A stretch of DNA of 64,000 bases, from assembly GCA_023229505.1 (NCBI GenBank), contig JALNZD010000010.1:1-64000 (forward strand). The letters run 5' to 3'. Numbering within the stretch: the stretch's first letter is position 1; the number at the start of each line of letters is the position of its first letter. The DNA is from Bacteroidales bacterium (GTDB lineage: Bacteria; Bacteroidota; Bacteroidia; Bacteroidales; JAGOPY01). The notes below the pieces were generated by a model. The model saw only the letters and a program-made list of their open reading frames with translations. It made no database searches and had not been told where the DNA came from. The position numbers and the translations under genes were made by a program. Below are positions 43,782-52,665 of the stretch, in pieces.

Positions 43782-44534
43782 ATGTATAAAGCTGAAGCGA
43801 AAAATATCAACTTTTATTACGGTGACTATCACGCCCTGATAGATGTCAGCCTTGCTTTTCCTGACAAGACGGTTACAGCGCTGATCGGGCCGTCAGGATG
43901 CGGAAAGTCGACTTTTCTTCGACTGTTCAACCGGATGAATGATCTGATCGACCATGTGAAAATCGAAGGTGAAGTGCTGGTCAACGGGCAGGATGTCTAT
44001 TCCAAAGAGGTCATTATCGACCAGTTGCGTAAAAGTGTAGGCATGGTTTTCCAGAAACCGAACCCTTTCCCAAAGACGGTTTTTGAAAATGTGGCCTATG
44101 GGCTCCGCGTAAATGGGGTCAGGGACCATAATTTTATTGAAGAAGTGGTGGTGAATTCCCTCAAGAAAGCCGCATTGTGGGAAGAGGTGAAAGATAAACT
44201 GAAGAAATCGGCTTTCGAGCTTTCAGGCGGCCAGCAGCAGCGTTTGTGCATTGCACGTGCCCTTGCCGTGGAACCGACTTTGATCCTGATGGATGAGCCG
44301 GCATCGGCCCTCGATCCTATTTCTACTGCCAAGATAGAAGAGTTAATCCACGAGCTTAAGCAGCAGTATTCCATTATCATTGTCACCCATAATCTTCAGC
44401 AGGCAGGAAGAGTGAGCGATTATACCGCATTTTTCTATCTTGGGGAACTGATTGAGCATAATGAAACGAAGACCATGTTCCTGAATCCCAGCGATGAACG
44501 AACTCAAAATTATATCACGGGTAGGTTTGGTTGA
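43782..44534 (+). CDS. pstB: Phosphate ABC transporter ATP-binding protein PstB
   Basis: A 250-residue ATPase: Walker A GPSGCGKSTFLRLFNRMND (the FNRMND stretch is typical of PstB), Q-loop VFQKPNPFPKTVFENV, signature ELSGGQQQRL, Walker B LILMDEPASALDP, switch His in VTHNLQQA. It energises PstCA and signals phosphate status to PhoR through PhoU. Confidence 0.97.
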   Translation: MYKAEAKNINFYYGDYHALIDVSLAFPDKTVTALIGPSGCGKSTFLRLFNRMNDLIDHVKIEGEVLVNGQDVYSKEVIIDQLRKSVGMVFQKPNPFPKTVFENVAYGLRVNGVRDHNFIEEVVVNSLKKAALWEEVKDKLKKSAFELSGGQQQRLCIARALAVEPTLILMDEPASALDPISTAKIEELIHELKQQYSIIIVTHNLQQAGRVSDYTAFFYLGELIEHNETKTMFLNPSDERTQNYITGRFG

Positions 44535-44580
44535 GAAACCGGATTGAATAGGTTCATGAAGGGTTATCCTTTAATTAAAT

Positions 44581-44588
44581 TAAATTTG
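44581..44588 (+). promoter_or_regulatory. Possible internal promoter of phoU (leaderless)
   Basis: TAAATTTG CAAT ATG: a perfect -7 box 4 nt before the phoU start codon, in the 58-nt gap after pstB. Confidence 0.45.
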
Positions 44589-44592
44589 CAAT

Positions 44593-45273
44593 ATGAATCA
44601 TCTGGAAAGTGAATTAAAGACTTTGAAATCCAGCTTGCTGGAAATGTGGTCGATCGTGATCAGCCAGCATGAAAAGGCTAAAATGGCCATTGAAACGAAC
44701 GACAAGGACCTGGCTAATGAAATACATACCAATGAGAAACTGCTCGATGCCTTTGAACTGAAGCATGACATGGACTGCGAGAATCTGATCGCCCTTTACA
44801 ATCCGGTGGCCATTGACCTGCGATTTGTCCTGGCAGTCCTTAAAATCAATTATAATCTCGAGCGGATCGGCGATTATGCAAATTATATTGCCAATACGAT
44901 CAGGAAATCGGACGTGCCATTTGACAGCCAGTTGCTGAAAGATGCACACGTCCCTGATATGTTTGAAATTGCACATATCATGTTGGTTGAAGCTTATGAT
45001 TCCTTTGAAAAAGATGATATTAAAGCCATTCACAATATCTTCGAGCTCGATACAAAGATTGACGGGTGGAAAAAAGAATCTTTCCAGGTATTAAGCGAAC
45101 ATATCATGAGAAATCCCGCAGATGCCAGCCAAGCACTCGAGCTCAATTCCATCATCCGGAAACTGGAACGTGTCGGCGACCACAACCGGAATATTGCGGA
45201 AGAAATCGTCTTCTATCTTGATGCCAGGATTATCAAGCATAAAAAGTTGCAGAAAAAGGCGAAACCAGAATAA
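44593..45273 (+). CDS. phoU: Phosphate transport system regulator PhoU
   Basis: A 226-residue all-helical protein of two PhoU repeats, each with the metal-cluster motif: ENLIALYNPVAIDLRFVLAVLKINYNLERIGDYA and IMRNPADASQALELNSIIRKLERVGDHNRNIAEE. It mediates the inhibitory signal from PstB to PhoR when phosphate is plentiful. It lies between pstB and phoR, 7 nt before phoR. Confidence 0.95.
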   Translation: MNHLESELKTLKSSLLEMWSIVISQHEKAKMAIETNDKDLANEIHTNEKLLDAFELKHDMDCENLIALYNPVAIDLRFVLAVLKINYNLERIGDYANYIANTIRKSDVPFDSQLLKDAHVPDMFEIAHIMLVEAYDSFEKDDIKAIHNIFELDTKIDGWKKESFQVLSEHIMRNPADASQALELNSIIRKLERVGDHNRNIAEEIVFYLDARIIKHKKLQKKAKPE

Positions 45274-45280
45274 AAAGGAG

Positions 45281-46330
45281 ATGAAATTCACTAACCCTGT
45301 CCGGCTTGCATTAATCATTTCTCTATTAACCATCGTATTTTTTTCTTTGATATACAGCCTGCTGGTTTTGCTGAATAAGATCCCGTTCAGCATCGCGGTC
45401 ATTCTGACTTTTGATGTTTTACTTTTTATATTTACCTACTTCCTGCTTAAAAATATCCTGGAGAAATTGATCTTTGAAAAAATCAAAGTTATTTACAAGA
45501 TCATTCAGTCGCTTAAGCTTACCAGGGTTGAAAAAAAAGCCCTTCGCACCACGCTTGGCGAGGACATGATTAACCAGGTGAGTAAGGACGTGATGGATTG
45601 GGCTGAAGATAAAAAAGCTGAAATCGAACAGCTGCGAAAAGCTGAAGCTTACCGCAGGGAATTCCTGGCTAATGTTTCACACGAGATCAAAACGCCTATC
45701 TCCAACATCCAGGGATACATCTCAACTCTTCTAAGCGGTGGCCTGGAGGATCATTACGTTAACCGGGATTTCCTTCTTAAAACCGAAAAGAATATTGACC
45801 GTCTGATTGAATTAGTGGATGACCTGGATATCATTTCCAGCCTTGAATCAGGAGAAGTCAGGATGGAAAAATCACGGTTCGATATCCAGGCTCTTACAAA
45901 AGAGGTTTTTGAATTCCTTGAAGACATAGCAAAAGCCGGAAATATAAAATTCATCTTTGGCAACGATGAAAATACGCCCGTTTGGGTCTATGCTGACCGT
46001 GACAGGATCAGGCAGGTCCTGGTTAACCTCTTGGATAATTCCATTAAATATGGCAGAAAAGAGGGCCGCACCAAGGTCAGTTTCTATGATATGGATGAGA
46101 ACTTCCTCATCGAAGTTTCCGATAATGGGATGGGAATTGAAAAAGATCATATCCCCCGGCTGTTTGAGAGATTCTACCGTGTGGATAAGCACCGTTCACG
46201 TGCCGAAGGGGGCACCGGGCTGGGCCTGGCCATCGTGAAACATATCATCGAAGCTCATGAGCAGACCGTCAACGTGAGAAGCTCACCTATGATAGGCTCG
46301 ACATTTTCATTTACTTTGAAGAAGGGATGA
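45281..46330 (+). CDS. phoR: Phosphate regulon sensor histidine kinase PhoR
   Basis: A 349-residue kinase. The start at 45281 is set by an AAGGAG Shine-Dalgarno-like stretch 2 nt before it, unusual in this phylum, and by the membrane anchor (helices about 9-31 and 38-58). There is no extracytoplasmic domain and no PAS domain. HisKA has His134 in NVSHEIKTPISN; HATPase_c has NLLDNSIKYG, DNGMGI and GGTGLGLAIVKH. It phosphorylates PhoB, whose gene overlaps by 4 nt (ATGA). Confidence 0.92.
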   Translation: MKFTNPVRLALIISLLTIVFFSLIYSLLVLLNKIPFSIAVILTFDVLLFIFTYFLLKNILEKLIFEKIKVIYKIIQSLKLTRVEKKALRTTLGEDMINQVSKDVMDWAEDKKAEIEQLRKAEAYRREFLANVSHEIKTPISNIQGYISTLLSGGLEDHYVNRDFLLKTEKNIDRLIELVDDLDIISSLESGEVRMEKSRFDIQALTKEVFEFLEDIAKAGNIKFIFGNDENTPVWVYADRDRIRQVLVNLLDNSIKYGRKEGRTKVSFYDMDENFLIEVSDNGMGIEKDHIPRLFERFYRVDKHRSRAEGGTGLGLAIVKHIIEAHEQTVNVRSSPMIGSTFSFTLKKG

Positions 46331-47019
46331 TTCATATGGAACAATACAAAATCCTTCTGGTGGATGATGAGCCGGATATCCTTGAATTCCTGGGTTATAA
46401 CCTGCGGAATGAGGGTTACGAAGTTCACACCAGCAATAATGGAAAAGATGGCCTGGCTAAAGCACTGGAAATTCTGCCGCACCTGATTGTCCTTGATGTG
46501 ATGATGCCTGAAATGGATGGCATCGAAACCTGCAAAGAGATCCGGCAAATGCCTATATTGAAAAATACCATCGTTATTTTCCTGACAGCCCGCGGGGAAG
46601 ATTATTCCCAGATCGCCGGTTTTGAAGCAGGGGCTGATGACTATGTAACCAAACCGGTTAAGCCACGCGTACTGGTAAGCAGGGTCAAAGCATTGCTCAG
46701 GAGATATCAAGAAGAACCAGGGAAAGAAGCGGGACAAACTCTCGTATTAAATGAGTTTATAATTGACCGTGAAAGGTATGTTGTGATTAAAGACGGGCAG
46801 GAGTATAATTTGCCAAGGAAGGAATTTGAATTGTTGAGATTGCTGGCTTCAAAACCCAACAGGGTTTTTACTCGGGAAGAGATCCTGTCCACCATCTGGG
46901 GGAGCGATGTAATCGTAGGCGACCGGACGATTGATGTTCATATAAGGAAAATCCGCGAAAAACTCGAAACACCAAACATTAAGACCATCAAGGGAGTTGG
47001 TTATAAATTTGAGGATTAG
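46327..47019 (+). CDS. phoB: Phosphate regulon response regulator PhoB
   Basis: A 230-residue OmpR-class regulator. The receiver has acidic pocket VDDEPD, phosphoacceptor Asp57 in IVLDVMMPEMDG, and KPVKPRVLVSRV. The winged-helix domain (about 130-230) has EFELLRLLASKPNRVFTREE, TIDVHIRKIREKLE and IKGVGYKF. It should bind the 11-bp repeats described upstream of the porin and two other genes. A second start, ATG 46336, is possible. Its stop overlaps that of the convergent small secreted protein. Confidence 0.93.
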   Translation: MIHMEQYKILLVDDEPDILEFLGYNLRNEGYEVHTSNNGKDGLAKALEILPHLIVLDVMMPEMDGIETCKEIRQMPILKNTIVIFLTARGEDYSQIAGFEAGADDYVTKPVKPRVLVSRVKALLRRYQEEPGKEAGQTLVLNEFIIDRERYVVIKDGQEYNLPRKEFELLRLLASKPNRVFTREEILSTIWGSDVIVGDRTIDVHIRKIREKLETPNIKTIKGVGYKFED

Positions 47020-47372
47020 CGGGAAGTCTGATCTGCCGCTATGTTTTGGAGTGATATTTCAATATCCTCGGCTTTCTGATCAATCTTAATTTCTTCTTCA
47101 CGGTCGGAATAAGAGATCAGGGAACATTTAACCTTGTAAGTATCTGGAATAAGCCCGCTGATTGAAAAATTACCGTCGAAATCCGTATATGCTTCAAAAT
47201 CTGTGCCTTCAATCCGGATCAATGCACCAGCCAGTGTTTCCTGGTTGGTTTTATCAATCACTTTGCCGGAAAGGGTAACTGTTTTTGCGGCGCCTTCACC
47301 TGTATTATCAGCGAATGCTGAGGAAATGCCCAAAATCATTAATGACAGTATTATAAATGTTACTTTTTTCAT
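47016..47372 (-). CDS. Small secreted protein with carboxypeptidase-regulatory-like domain
   Basis: A 118-residue protein; start 47372 (MKKVTFIILSLM) chosen over an upstream in-frame ATG. Signal peptide (SSAFAD), then a single CarboxypepD_reg-like Ig fold: VTLSGKVIDKTNQETLAGALIRIEGTDF, YTDFDGNFSISGLIPDTYKVKCSLISY. This fold usually opens TonB receptors; here it stands alone. The promoter carries the same 11-bp repeat structure as the pst operon, so it is probably phosphate-controlled. Function unknown. Confidence 0.8.
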   Translation of the reverse strand: MKKVTFIILSLMILGISSAFADNTGEGAAKTVTLSGKVIDKTNQETLAGALIRIEGTDFEAYTDFDGNFSISGLIPDTYKVKCSLISYSDREEEIKIDQKAEDIEISLQNIAADQTSR

Positions 47373-47397
47373 TGGTTTAATTTTAAAATTAATCATG

Positions 47398-47442
47398 CAA
47401 AAGTAACCGTGGTATGTTAAGGAAATATTAAGCCAATATTAG
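47398..47442 (-). promoter_or_regulatory. Candidate Pho box and -7 box of the small secreted protein
   Basis: Minus strand: CTAATATTGGC, TTAATATTTCC, TTAACATACCA (47442 down to 47410), then 4 bp, then the -7 box TACTTTTG (47405 down to 47398). The ATG follows 25 nt later. Confidence 0.65.
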
Positions 47443-47490
47443 GTTATTGTGATTATTAATTGGTAGGGGATATTTGGATGAAAATAGATC

Positions 47491-47949
47491 TCAATAATCC
47501 TTCTGGTCGATCAATGTGCCTTTATCATCATACATGAGCCAGGTCCCTCGCTTTTCCCCGTCTTTGTAAGTCATATCATATCTTAATGTCCCAAATTCAT
47601 CCCATATATACCATTTTCCGTCTTTTTTATTTTCTGTATAATTGGCTTCTGCAATTTTAACATTTTGCAGGCCCCATTTCTCCCATTTACCGTGCTTCAT
47701 GCCCTTTTGGAAGGATCTGATCTCTTCAGGCTGACCATCATCAAAATAAATCTTTGTCAAGCCGTCCAGCATGCCATCTTTTACTTCTATGGTTGCCCGG
47801 ATAACCGAATCCGCATAATATTCATAGCAGGTGCCTGTAAACATCTTCCCTTGCTCATCGTAATATATTCCATCTGAACCCTGCCGGGTTTGTGCAAAGC
47901 CAGAGATGAACATCATGATGAAAATGTATATGGTAAAAGTTCTCAACAT
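47491..47949 (-). CDS. MORN-variant (YwqK-like) repeat protein
   Basis: A 152-residue secreted protein (start 47949, signal peptide ending FISGFAQ) with four to five MORN-variant repeats: MFTGTCYEYYADSVIR, MLDGLTKIYFDDGQPEE, MKHGKWEKWGLQN, KKDGKWYIWDEFGTLR, KRGTWLMYDDKGTL. Databases often label these as YwqK family; no toxin-antitoxin role is implied here. Function unknown. It is followed by the phosphate-regulated small protein; the promoter was not identified. Confidence 0.78.
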   Translation of the reverse strand: MLRTFTIYIFIMMFISGFAQTRQGSDGIYYDEQGKMFTGTCYEYYADSVIRATIEVKDGMLDGLTKIYFDDGQPEEIRSFQKGMKHGKWEKWGLQNVKIAEANYTENKKDGKWYIWDEFGTLRYDMTYKDGEKRGTWLMYDDKGTLIDQKDY

Positions 47950-48086
47950 ATATTCTTTAAGTTTATTTCTTGTAAAAAACCATAGCGCCCAGCTTACACC
48001 AGGTTGAATGCCCAATGGCGAATTTAATATATTTTTCTAAGTAGATGACCAGAATTTGCAACATTCTTTAAGTTAATCTATGTGAT

Positions 48087-50981
48087 TCAGAAAAGTGAAT
48101 AGCTCAATCTCAACTGAAAAGTAATCCCCTGGTATAACCGTGTAAAATATTGATCGGTAGCCTCATAAGATTTAAATATAGATTCCTTCTTTGCGTTAAG
48201 AAGATTTTCGATCTTCAAACCAATCTGCAGGCGCTTATCCTCTCCCAGGCTTTTATTGCTGTTAAAGTTTAAACTGTTGAAAGGTTTGGAATAAATATCA
48301 GGACGGTCAACCATACCGACATATTGAAGTGTTTGTCCCTGAACATTGTAGTAAAGTCCGGCTTCAAAGCCGTTCCAGAATCCTTTTACGCCTCCGTTAT
48401 ATGAAACACCGAAATTAATAATATAAGGCGCCTGGCCTGCCATATCGCGGTATTCGTCAATAGTTTGGCCGGTGCGTGCATTTGCAACCCTGGAATCGTA
48501 TTCTGTATTGCTTAACCTGATAATCGATTTGGTAAAAGTTAGGTTCGACGAAATGGCCATGTTCCTGAGTGCCTCGATGAGTGGTTCAAGATTCAGACGA
48601 AACTCGATCTCAGCGCCGAATACCTGGCCATCCCCCACATTGCGTGGCTGAAAAGATCCGGCCAGAGTGGCATACTGTACCATTTCTATAGGATTGTCAA
48701 ACATCTTATAAAACCCACTCAAAGAAATCGTTTGACCATTCGATGGAAACAATTCCCAACGAAGGTCGAAATTGTGAATATCTGTACTTACCAGGTTTCC
48801 GTCCCAGTATTCAATACCGGCAACATCGTCGGCATCGCGGAACAAACCACCGATAAATGTGCGACCGCTTATAGGATCGTATATTTCAGCATAAGATAAT
48901 TCTTTGAAGGAAGGACGGGCGATGGTTTTGGCATAAGAAAATCTTAGATTTTGCTTCTCCGACAAAGTGTAGATAAAATTAACCGAAGGGAAAAAGTCAG
49001 TATTATCGAGCACCTTTTCATTATCAAGAATATTATACCCAAGCTGGTCCTGACCTGTATAATGCTGGACGTAGTTTTCGACACGGATACCCAGTATGGT
49101 TTTCAGGTTTTTTATCGGGCTAAGTTCCATGGAAACATAACCTGCAGTATTATTTGTACTGGAATTAAACTGGTTTGGATTTACCGGGACAAAAGGTGCT
49201 TCGTATGTAGTACCATTGTTAATATTTCCATCGCGCGGCCACAGATTTTCCGGCAGGAAGAGTTCATCAGGGTTGCCTGTTAGGGGCACATTCCGTATAT
49301 TAAGCGCATAGCTGAGGATGGCAAAGTCACGTTCTTTGAAAGTGTAGGCTCCTCCAAACTGCAGTTTGGAATTTTGGCCCATGATCTCAAATCCCTTTGT
49401 TATGTGTATTAAACCGGCCAGGTTGACCTCTTCCAGGTCGCGCCATATTCTTTCAGGAAATCCGGATTCTGTACCTATTACGAAGTCTCCCTCCGAGACC
49501 ACATACCTGGTAAACCGGATATCAGGATCTTCCATTTTTGATAAGGTGGGTGAAAGTTTCCATTCAACATCCCATTTCGTACCGGTGAATGTGTGTTTAC
49601 CATTGATAATCAAATTGGTAAGCGAGCGTTCACTATAATCAAGATTATGCTGAAAACCTTCGAAATCGCTTCCCTGGTCTGAGCCAATATAATCGAAAAT
49701 ACCTGCTTTGGATTCTCCATTTTGCAAGTGCAGAAGGTTGATACGGTATTTTGAATTAAGTGTTTTGATAGCGAATCCAGCCATCCCGCTCAATAAAACG
49801 CTGCTTACTCCATAGTCACCTTTCTGAAATTCACGGACACCCATTTCATACACATCAGGATCCCCTGAAAGACCATAGCGTCCATACTCAGCATCTTTAT
49901 AAAACTCTGTATTGCTTTTATAAGAAAGGGCAAAATTATACCCCAGGGTTACTTTCTTGTGTGCGATTTGGTTACCCAGGGAAGCCCCAAAACCATAATC
50001 CATGAAACTCATTTTCTGGTAAGCTGCCATAGCAGGATTGAAATTTTCAAGTATTTCCCTGTACCGCTGGGCTATTTCTCCGTCAGGATCGCCGACTACT
50101 TCAGAAAAGAAAGGAATATTGGTTGTTGCGGGAATTTCTCTTGTTCCATCATCAAAACCAAGAAAATCAGTTTTACCACCGTTATAAGTAAGATAATCGC
50201 TCTTAAAATGAAATCCGGGATTATATCCTGCACTTAAGGAAATATTTCCTTTTTTTTCCTCTGGAAAATCTTTTATGGCGATATCGATGACTCCGCCCGT
50301 AAAATCTGCAGGCAGGTCAGCCGTAAATGATTTGAGAACAATGATGTTATCTATGATATTGGTGGGGAAAATGTCCATCTGAAGCGTATTGCGGTCGGGA
50401 TCAAGACCGGGTATATCAACCCCGTTGAGGATAGTCTTGGTATAACGGTCACCCAGTCCGCGCACATACACATATTTTCCACCTTCTACTGAGACACCAG
50501 GAACACGTTTCATAGAGGAGGCGGCATCTGAATCACCTATTTTCCTGAAACTGACTGATGAAATGCCATCAATTACATTGTCGGATTTCCTTTTAATGGT
50601 AAGCAATGCATTTTCTGTATTCCGCAATCCCTGGGCTGTGATCACAACCTCGGTAAGCTCAAATGTAGTTTCCTTCAGCCGCAGATTGTCGAAAAGCGAA
50701 ACTTCTCCTGGTTTTACCTGAAGTTCTTTAATAATTAGCGTTTCATAAGAAATGAAGGACACTCTCAGATTATATGACCCGGGTTCAACGCTCAGGTTGA
50801 ACTTACCATCCAAATCTGTAAGGGTTCCCATAGTAGTTCCTTCCAGGAATATCGTGACACCTGGCAGGTACTCACCGGTAGCATCATCGAAAACTGTTCC
50901 CCTTATAATACCATTCTGCGCGTGCAAGAGGGATGTTAAAAGAAGTAAAAAGAAAACGATGGATAATTTAAATACATGCAT
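48087..50981 (-). CDS. TonB-dependent receptor
   Basis: A 964-residue outer membrane receptor; start 50981 (MHVFKLSIVFF) because the longer frame translates a hairpin. Signal peptide (SLLHAQ), CarboxypepD_reg domain (about 22-100), plug domain (about 115-240: SMKRVPGVSVEGGKYVYVRG, GLGDRYTKTILNGVDIPG, LPADFTGGVIDI), then a 22-strand barrel ending in GITFQLRLSYSLF. It imports a large ligand with TonB energy. It is preceded by the beta-helix lipoprotein gene, which has a Pho-box-like promoter, so the ligand may be a phosphorus source. Confidence 0.9.
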   Translation of the reverse strand: MHVFKLSIVFFLLLLTSLLHAQNGIIRGTVFDDATGEYLPGVTIFLEGTTMGTLTDLDGKFNLSVEPGSYNLRVSFISYETLIIKELQVKPGEVSLFDNLRLKETTFELTEVVITAQGLRNTENALLTIKRKSDNVIDGISSVSFRKIGDSDAASSMKRVPGVSVEGGKYVYVRGLGDRYTKTILNGVDIPGLDPDRNTLQMDIFPTNIIDNIIVLKSFTADLPADFTGGVIDIAIKDFPEEKKGNISLSAGYNPGFHFKSDYLTYNGGKTDFLGFDDGTREIPATTNIPFFSEVVGDPDGEIAQRYREILENFNPAMAAYQKMSFMDYGFGASLGNQIAHKKVTLGYNFALSYKSNTEFYKDAEYGRYGLSGDPDVYEMGVREFQKGDYGVSSVLLSGMAGFAIKTLNSKYRINLLHLQNGESKAGIFDYIGSDQGSDFEGFQHNLDYSERSLTNLIINGKHTFTGTKWDVEWKLSPTLSKMEDPDIRFTRYVVSEGDFVIGTESGFPERIWRDLEEVNLAGLIHITKGFEIMGQNSKLQFGGAYTFKERDFAILSYALNIRNVPLTGNPDELFLPENLWPRDGNINNGTTYEAPFVPVNPNQFNSSTNNTAGYVSMELSPIKNLKTILGIRVENYVQHYTGQDQLGYNILDNEKVLDNTDFFPSVNFIYTLSEKQNLRFSYAKTIARPSFKELSYAEIYDPISGRTFIGGLFRDADDVAGIEYWDGNLVSTDIHNFDLRWELFPSNGQTISLSGFYKMFDNPIEMVQYATLAGSFQPRNVGDGQVFGAEIEFRLNLEPLIEALRNMAISSNLTFTKSIIRLSNTEYDSRVANARTGQTIDEYRDMAGQAPYIINFGVSYNGGVKGFWNGFEAGLYYNVQGQTLQYVGMVDRPDIYSKPFNSLNFNSNKSLGEDKRLQIGLKIENLLNAKKESIFKSYEATDQYFTRLYQGITFQLRLSYSLF

Positions 50982-51008
50982 GTAAAATAATTCTGGAGTC
51001 CTCGGTTT

Positions 51009-51044
51009 CAAAACCAAAACTCGCAGACTTGAAAAACCTGCGAG
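51009..51044 (-). terminator. Intercistronic hairpin (attenuator-like)
   Basis: Minus strand: CTCGCAG - 11 nt - CTGCGAG followed by TTTTGGTTTTG, 28 nt before the TonB receptor start and 31 nt after the beta-helix stop. It could reduce read-through between the two genes; it may also be a dispersed repeat. Confidence 0.5.
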
Positions 51045-51075
51045 CTTTGATGATATAATAAACGACAACTATTGA

Positions 51076-52506
51076 TTAAAAGTTATCTAAAGCTCCTGAT
51101 ACTGAAGCCCATGACCATGTCTGGAATTTTGTAACATCGGCTCCGACTGTATTTGCGCCTTCGGCAACAATAGTCACATAAGCATCGCTGCCGGCTTTAA
51201 AATAGTCAGTTACGATAGCACCTTCCGGTAAGGTAGCCTGCAAACCTGAGGCCACCAGGCCGGTAGGATTAAGGTCAAAATCCTGACCTGTAGCTACACC
51301 AAAGAAATAAATGCTTGTCATGGTAGCGATGGAGTTGTCGTCGAGATCGACCAGACCTTCAGCGCCATCGGCATAAACAGAACCGTTTTTAAGAGTGTGG
51401 CCAGCCGACATGGAGCCTTCCGGACCGTCGAGTTCGAAACATTCGTCACCCGGGTTCACAACGATAAAGTTATCGAGTGTACCGGCCCATGATTGGTCGG
51501 TATCGACTGCGTCATCACCGACATTCCAGATAATCGCATTTTTAACGCTTACGGTGCCGCCGAACCATTCGATACCGTCATCTTGATTAGCGATGATTTC
51601 TACGTTTTCAATGATAGTACCTGAACCAACGCCACCGAGGGTAAGGCCATTGATCTCATTACCTTCCCCGATGTTAGTTCCGCCATGACGAATTGAAACA
51701 TACCGGATCACACCGGAATTATCGGCAGGATTATCGCCACCATAGAGACCGTTTTGATCTGAGGGAGGAATACCTTCTATCTGCATGGAAGCAGCATCGG
51801 CCGAAATAGGGGCATTTCCCAGAATCAGAAGACCTCCCCAGAGTCCGTTCAGGACGGGATCCAGGTTCGGGCTTGCTATTTCACCGGGCATAATTTCATC
51901 GGCAACCGAAGTAAATATAATCGGGGAATCAGCAGTACCTTCTGCCATAATTTTACCGCCACGGGCGATCAAAAGAGCCGTTGCATTGGCACCTGTGCCA
52001 GCCTGGCCTTTTACTATAACTCCCGGTTGAATGGTAAGGGTAACACCGGCTAAAACTGCAATACGACTTTCGAGGGTATAAACCTTCCCGGTTTCCCAGG
52101 TAGTATTTTCAGTGATGTTTCCTGGCACTGAGACTTCTAATTCTTCTTCAACCACGCTGATAACAGCAGTAGCCGAACCAGCCTGGTCATCATTATCAGT
52201 TATTGTCAGAACTACTGAACCGGCTCCAACTGATGTGCCTGCAGTAAAAGTAACAACTATGCTGCCTGATTCAGATCCGATGGTACCATCGGTCTTTACC
52301 GTAACAGTGCCGTTAATGGCAACTGCATTTGTTGATTTAAAACCTGCTTCCGATGTAAACTCAAAAGTTAAATCAACGGACGAACTAATTTCAACTGTAG
52401 CATTTGTAGGAACAGTAACTGCAGGAATTTTGTTTGTTTCGTCTTTTTTGCAGGAGGAAAAAATTGCCAAGGAGGCTACTACGAAATAGATAAGGATTTT
52501 TTTCAT
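51076..52506 (-). CDS. Right-handed beta-helix lipoprotein
   Basis: A 476-residue lipoprotein (AIFSSC, Cys19), then a Ser/Thr-rich Ig-like region (about 30-125, ending TITDNDDQAGSATAVISVVEEE). A long parallel beta-helix follows: TLTIQPGVIVKGQ, GGVGSGTIIENVEIIANQDDGIEWFGGTVSVKNAIIWNVGDDAVDTD, TLKNGSVYADGAEGLVDLDDN. Beta-helices bind or cleave polymers, but no catalytic set was recognised. Its promoter carries the phosphate-type 11-bp repeats. As a surface lipoprotein beside a TonB receptor it probably binds the ligand first, a role like SusD but with a different fold. Confidence 0.8.
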   Translation of the reverse strand: MKKILIYFVVASLAIFSSCKKDETNKIPAVTVPTNATVEISSSVDLTFEFTSEAGFKSTNAVAINGTVTVKTDGTIGSESGSIVVTFTAGTSVGAGSVVLTITDNDDQAGSATAVISVVEEELEVSVPGNITENTTWETGKVYTLESRIAVLAGVTLTIQPGVIVKGQAGTGANATALLIARGGKIMAEGTADSPIIFTSVADEIMPGEIASPNLDPVLNGLWGGLLILGNAPISADAASMQIEGIPPSDQNGLYGGDNPADNSGVIRYVSIRHGGTNIGEGNEINGLTLGGVGSGTIIENVEIIANQDDGIEWFGGTVSVKNAIIWNVGDDAVDTDQSWAGTLDNFIVVNPGDECFELDGPEGSMSAGHTLKNGSVYADGAEGLVDLDDNSIATMTSIYFFGVATGQDFDLNPTGLVASGLQATLPEGAIVTDYFKAGSDAYVTIVAEGANTVGADVTKFQTWSWASVSGALDNF

Positions 52507-52530
52507 ATTTATTTTCTTTTAATTTTTCTG

Positions 52531-52586
52531 CAAAAATCCGGTCTACAGATTACCCTAATGTTTTGTGATTGTTACTAAAACATTAT
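52531..52586 (-). promoter_or_regulatory. Candidate Pho box and -7 box of the beta-helix/TonB pair
   Basis: Minus strand: ATAATGTTTTA, GTAACAATCAC, AAAACATTAGG, GTAATCTGTAG (52586 down to 52543), then ACCG, then GATTTTTG (52538 down to 52531). Start codon 24 nt further. A further TTAATGT/TTAACAT pair with 11-bp spacing lies upstream, near 52602-52619. Confidence 0.6.
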
Positions 52587-52665
52587 GAATTACAGTTGCA
52601 TGTTAAAATAACATTAAGGAGGGCAGAACGGTCATCTATTCCGGAGAAAGTCTAAGGAGAGTTAA

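Noticed and set aside
45122..45280. N-terminal extension of PhoR overlapping phoU
   Set aside because: Out of frame with phoU over its coding sequence; a Shine-Dalgarno-like AAGGAG and membrane anchor mark 45281.
47491..47949. Toxin-antitoxin role for the YwqK-like protein
   Set aside because: It is a secreted MORN-variant protein with no toxin partner beside it.
50982..51068. N-terminal extension of the TonB receptor
   Set aside because: It covers a hairpin; the signal peptide starts at 50981.
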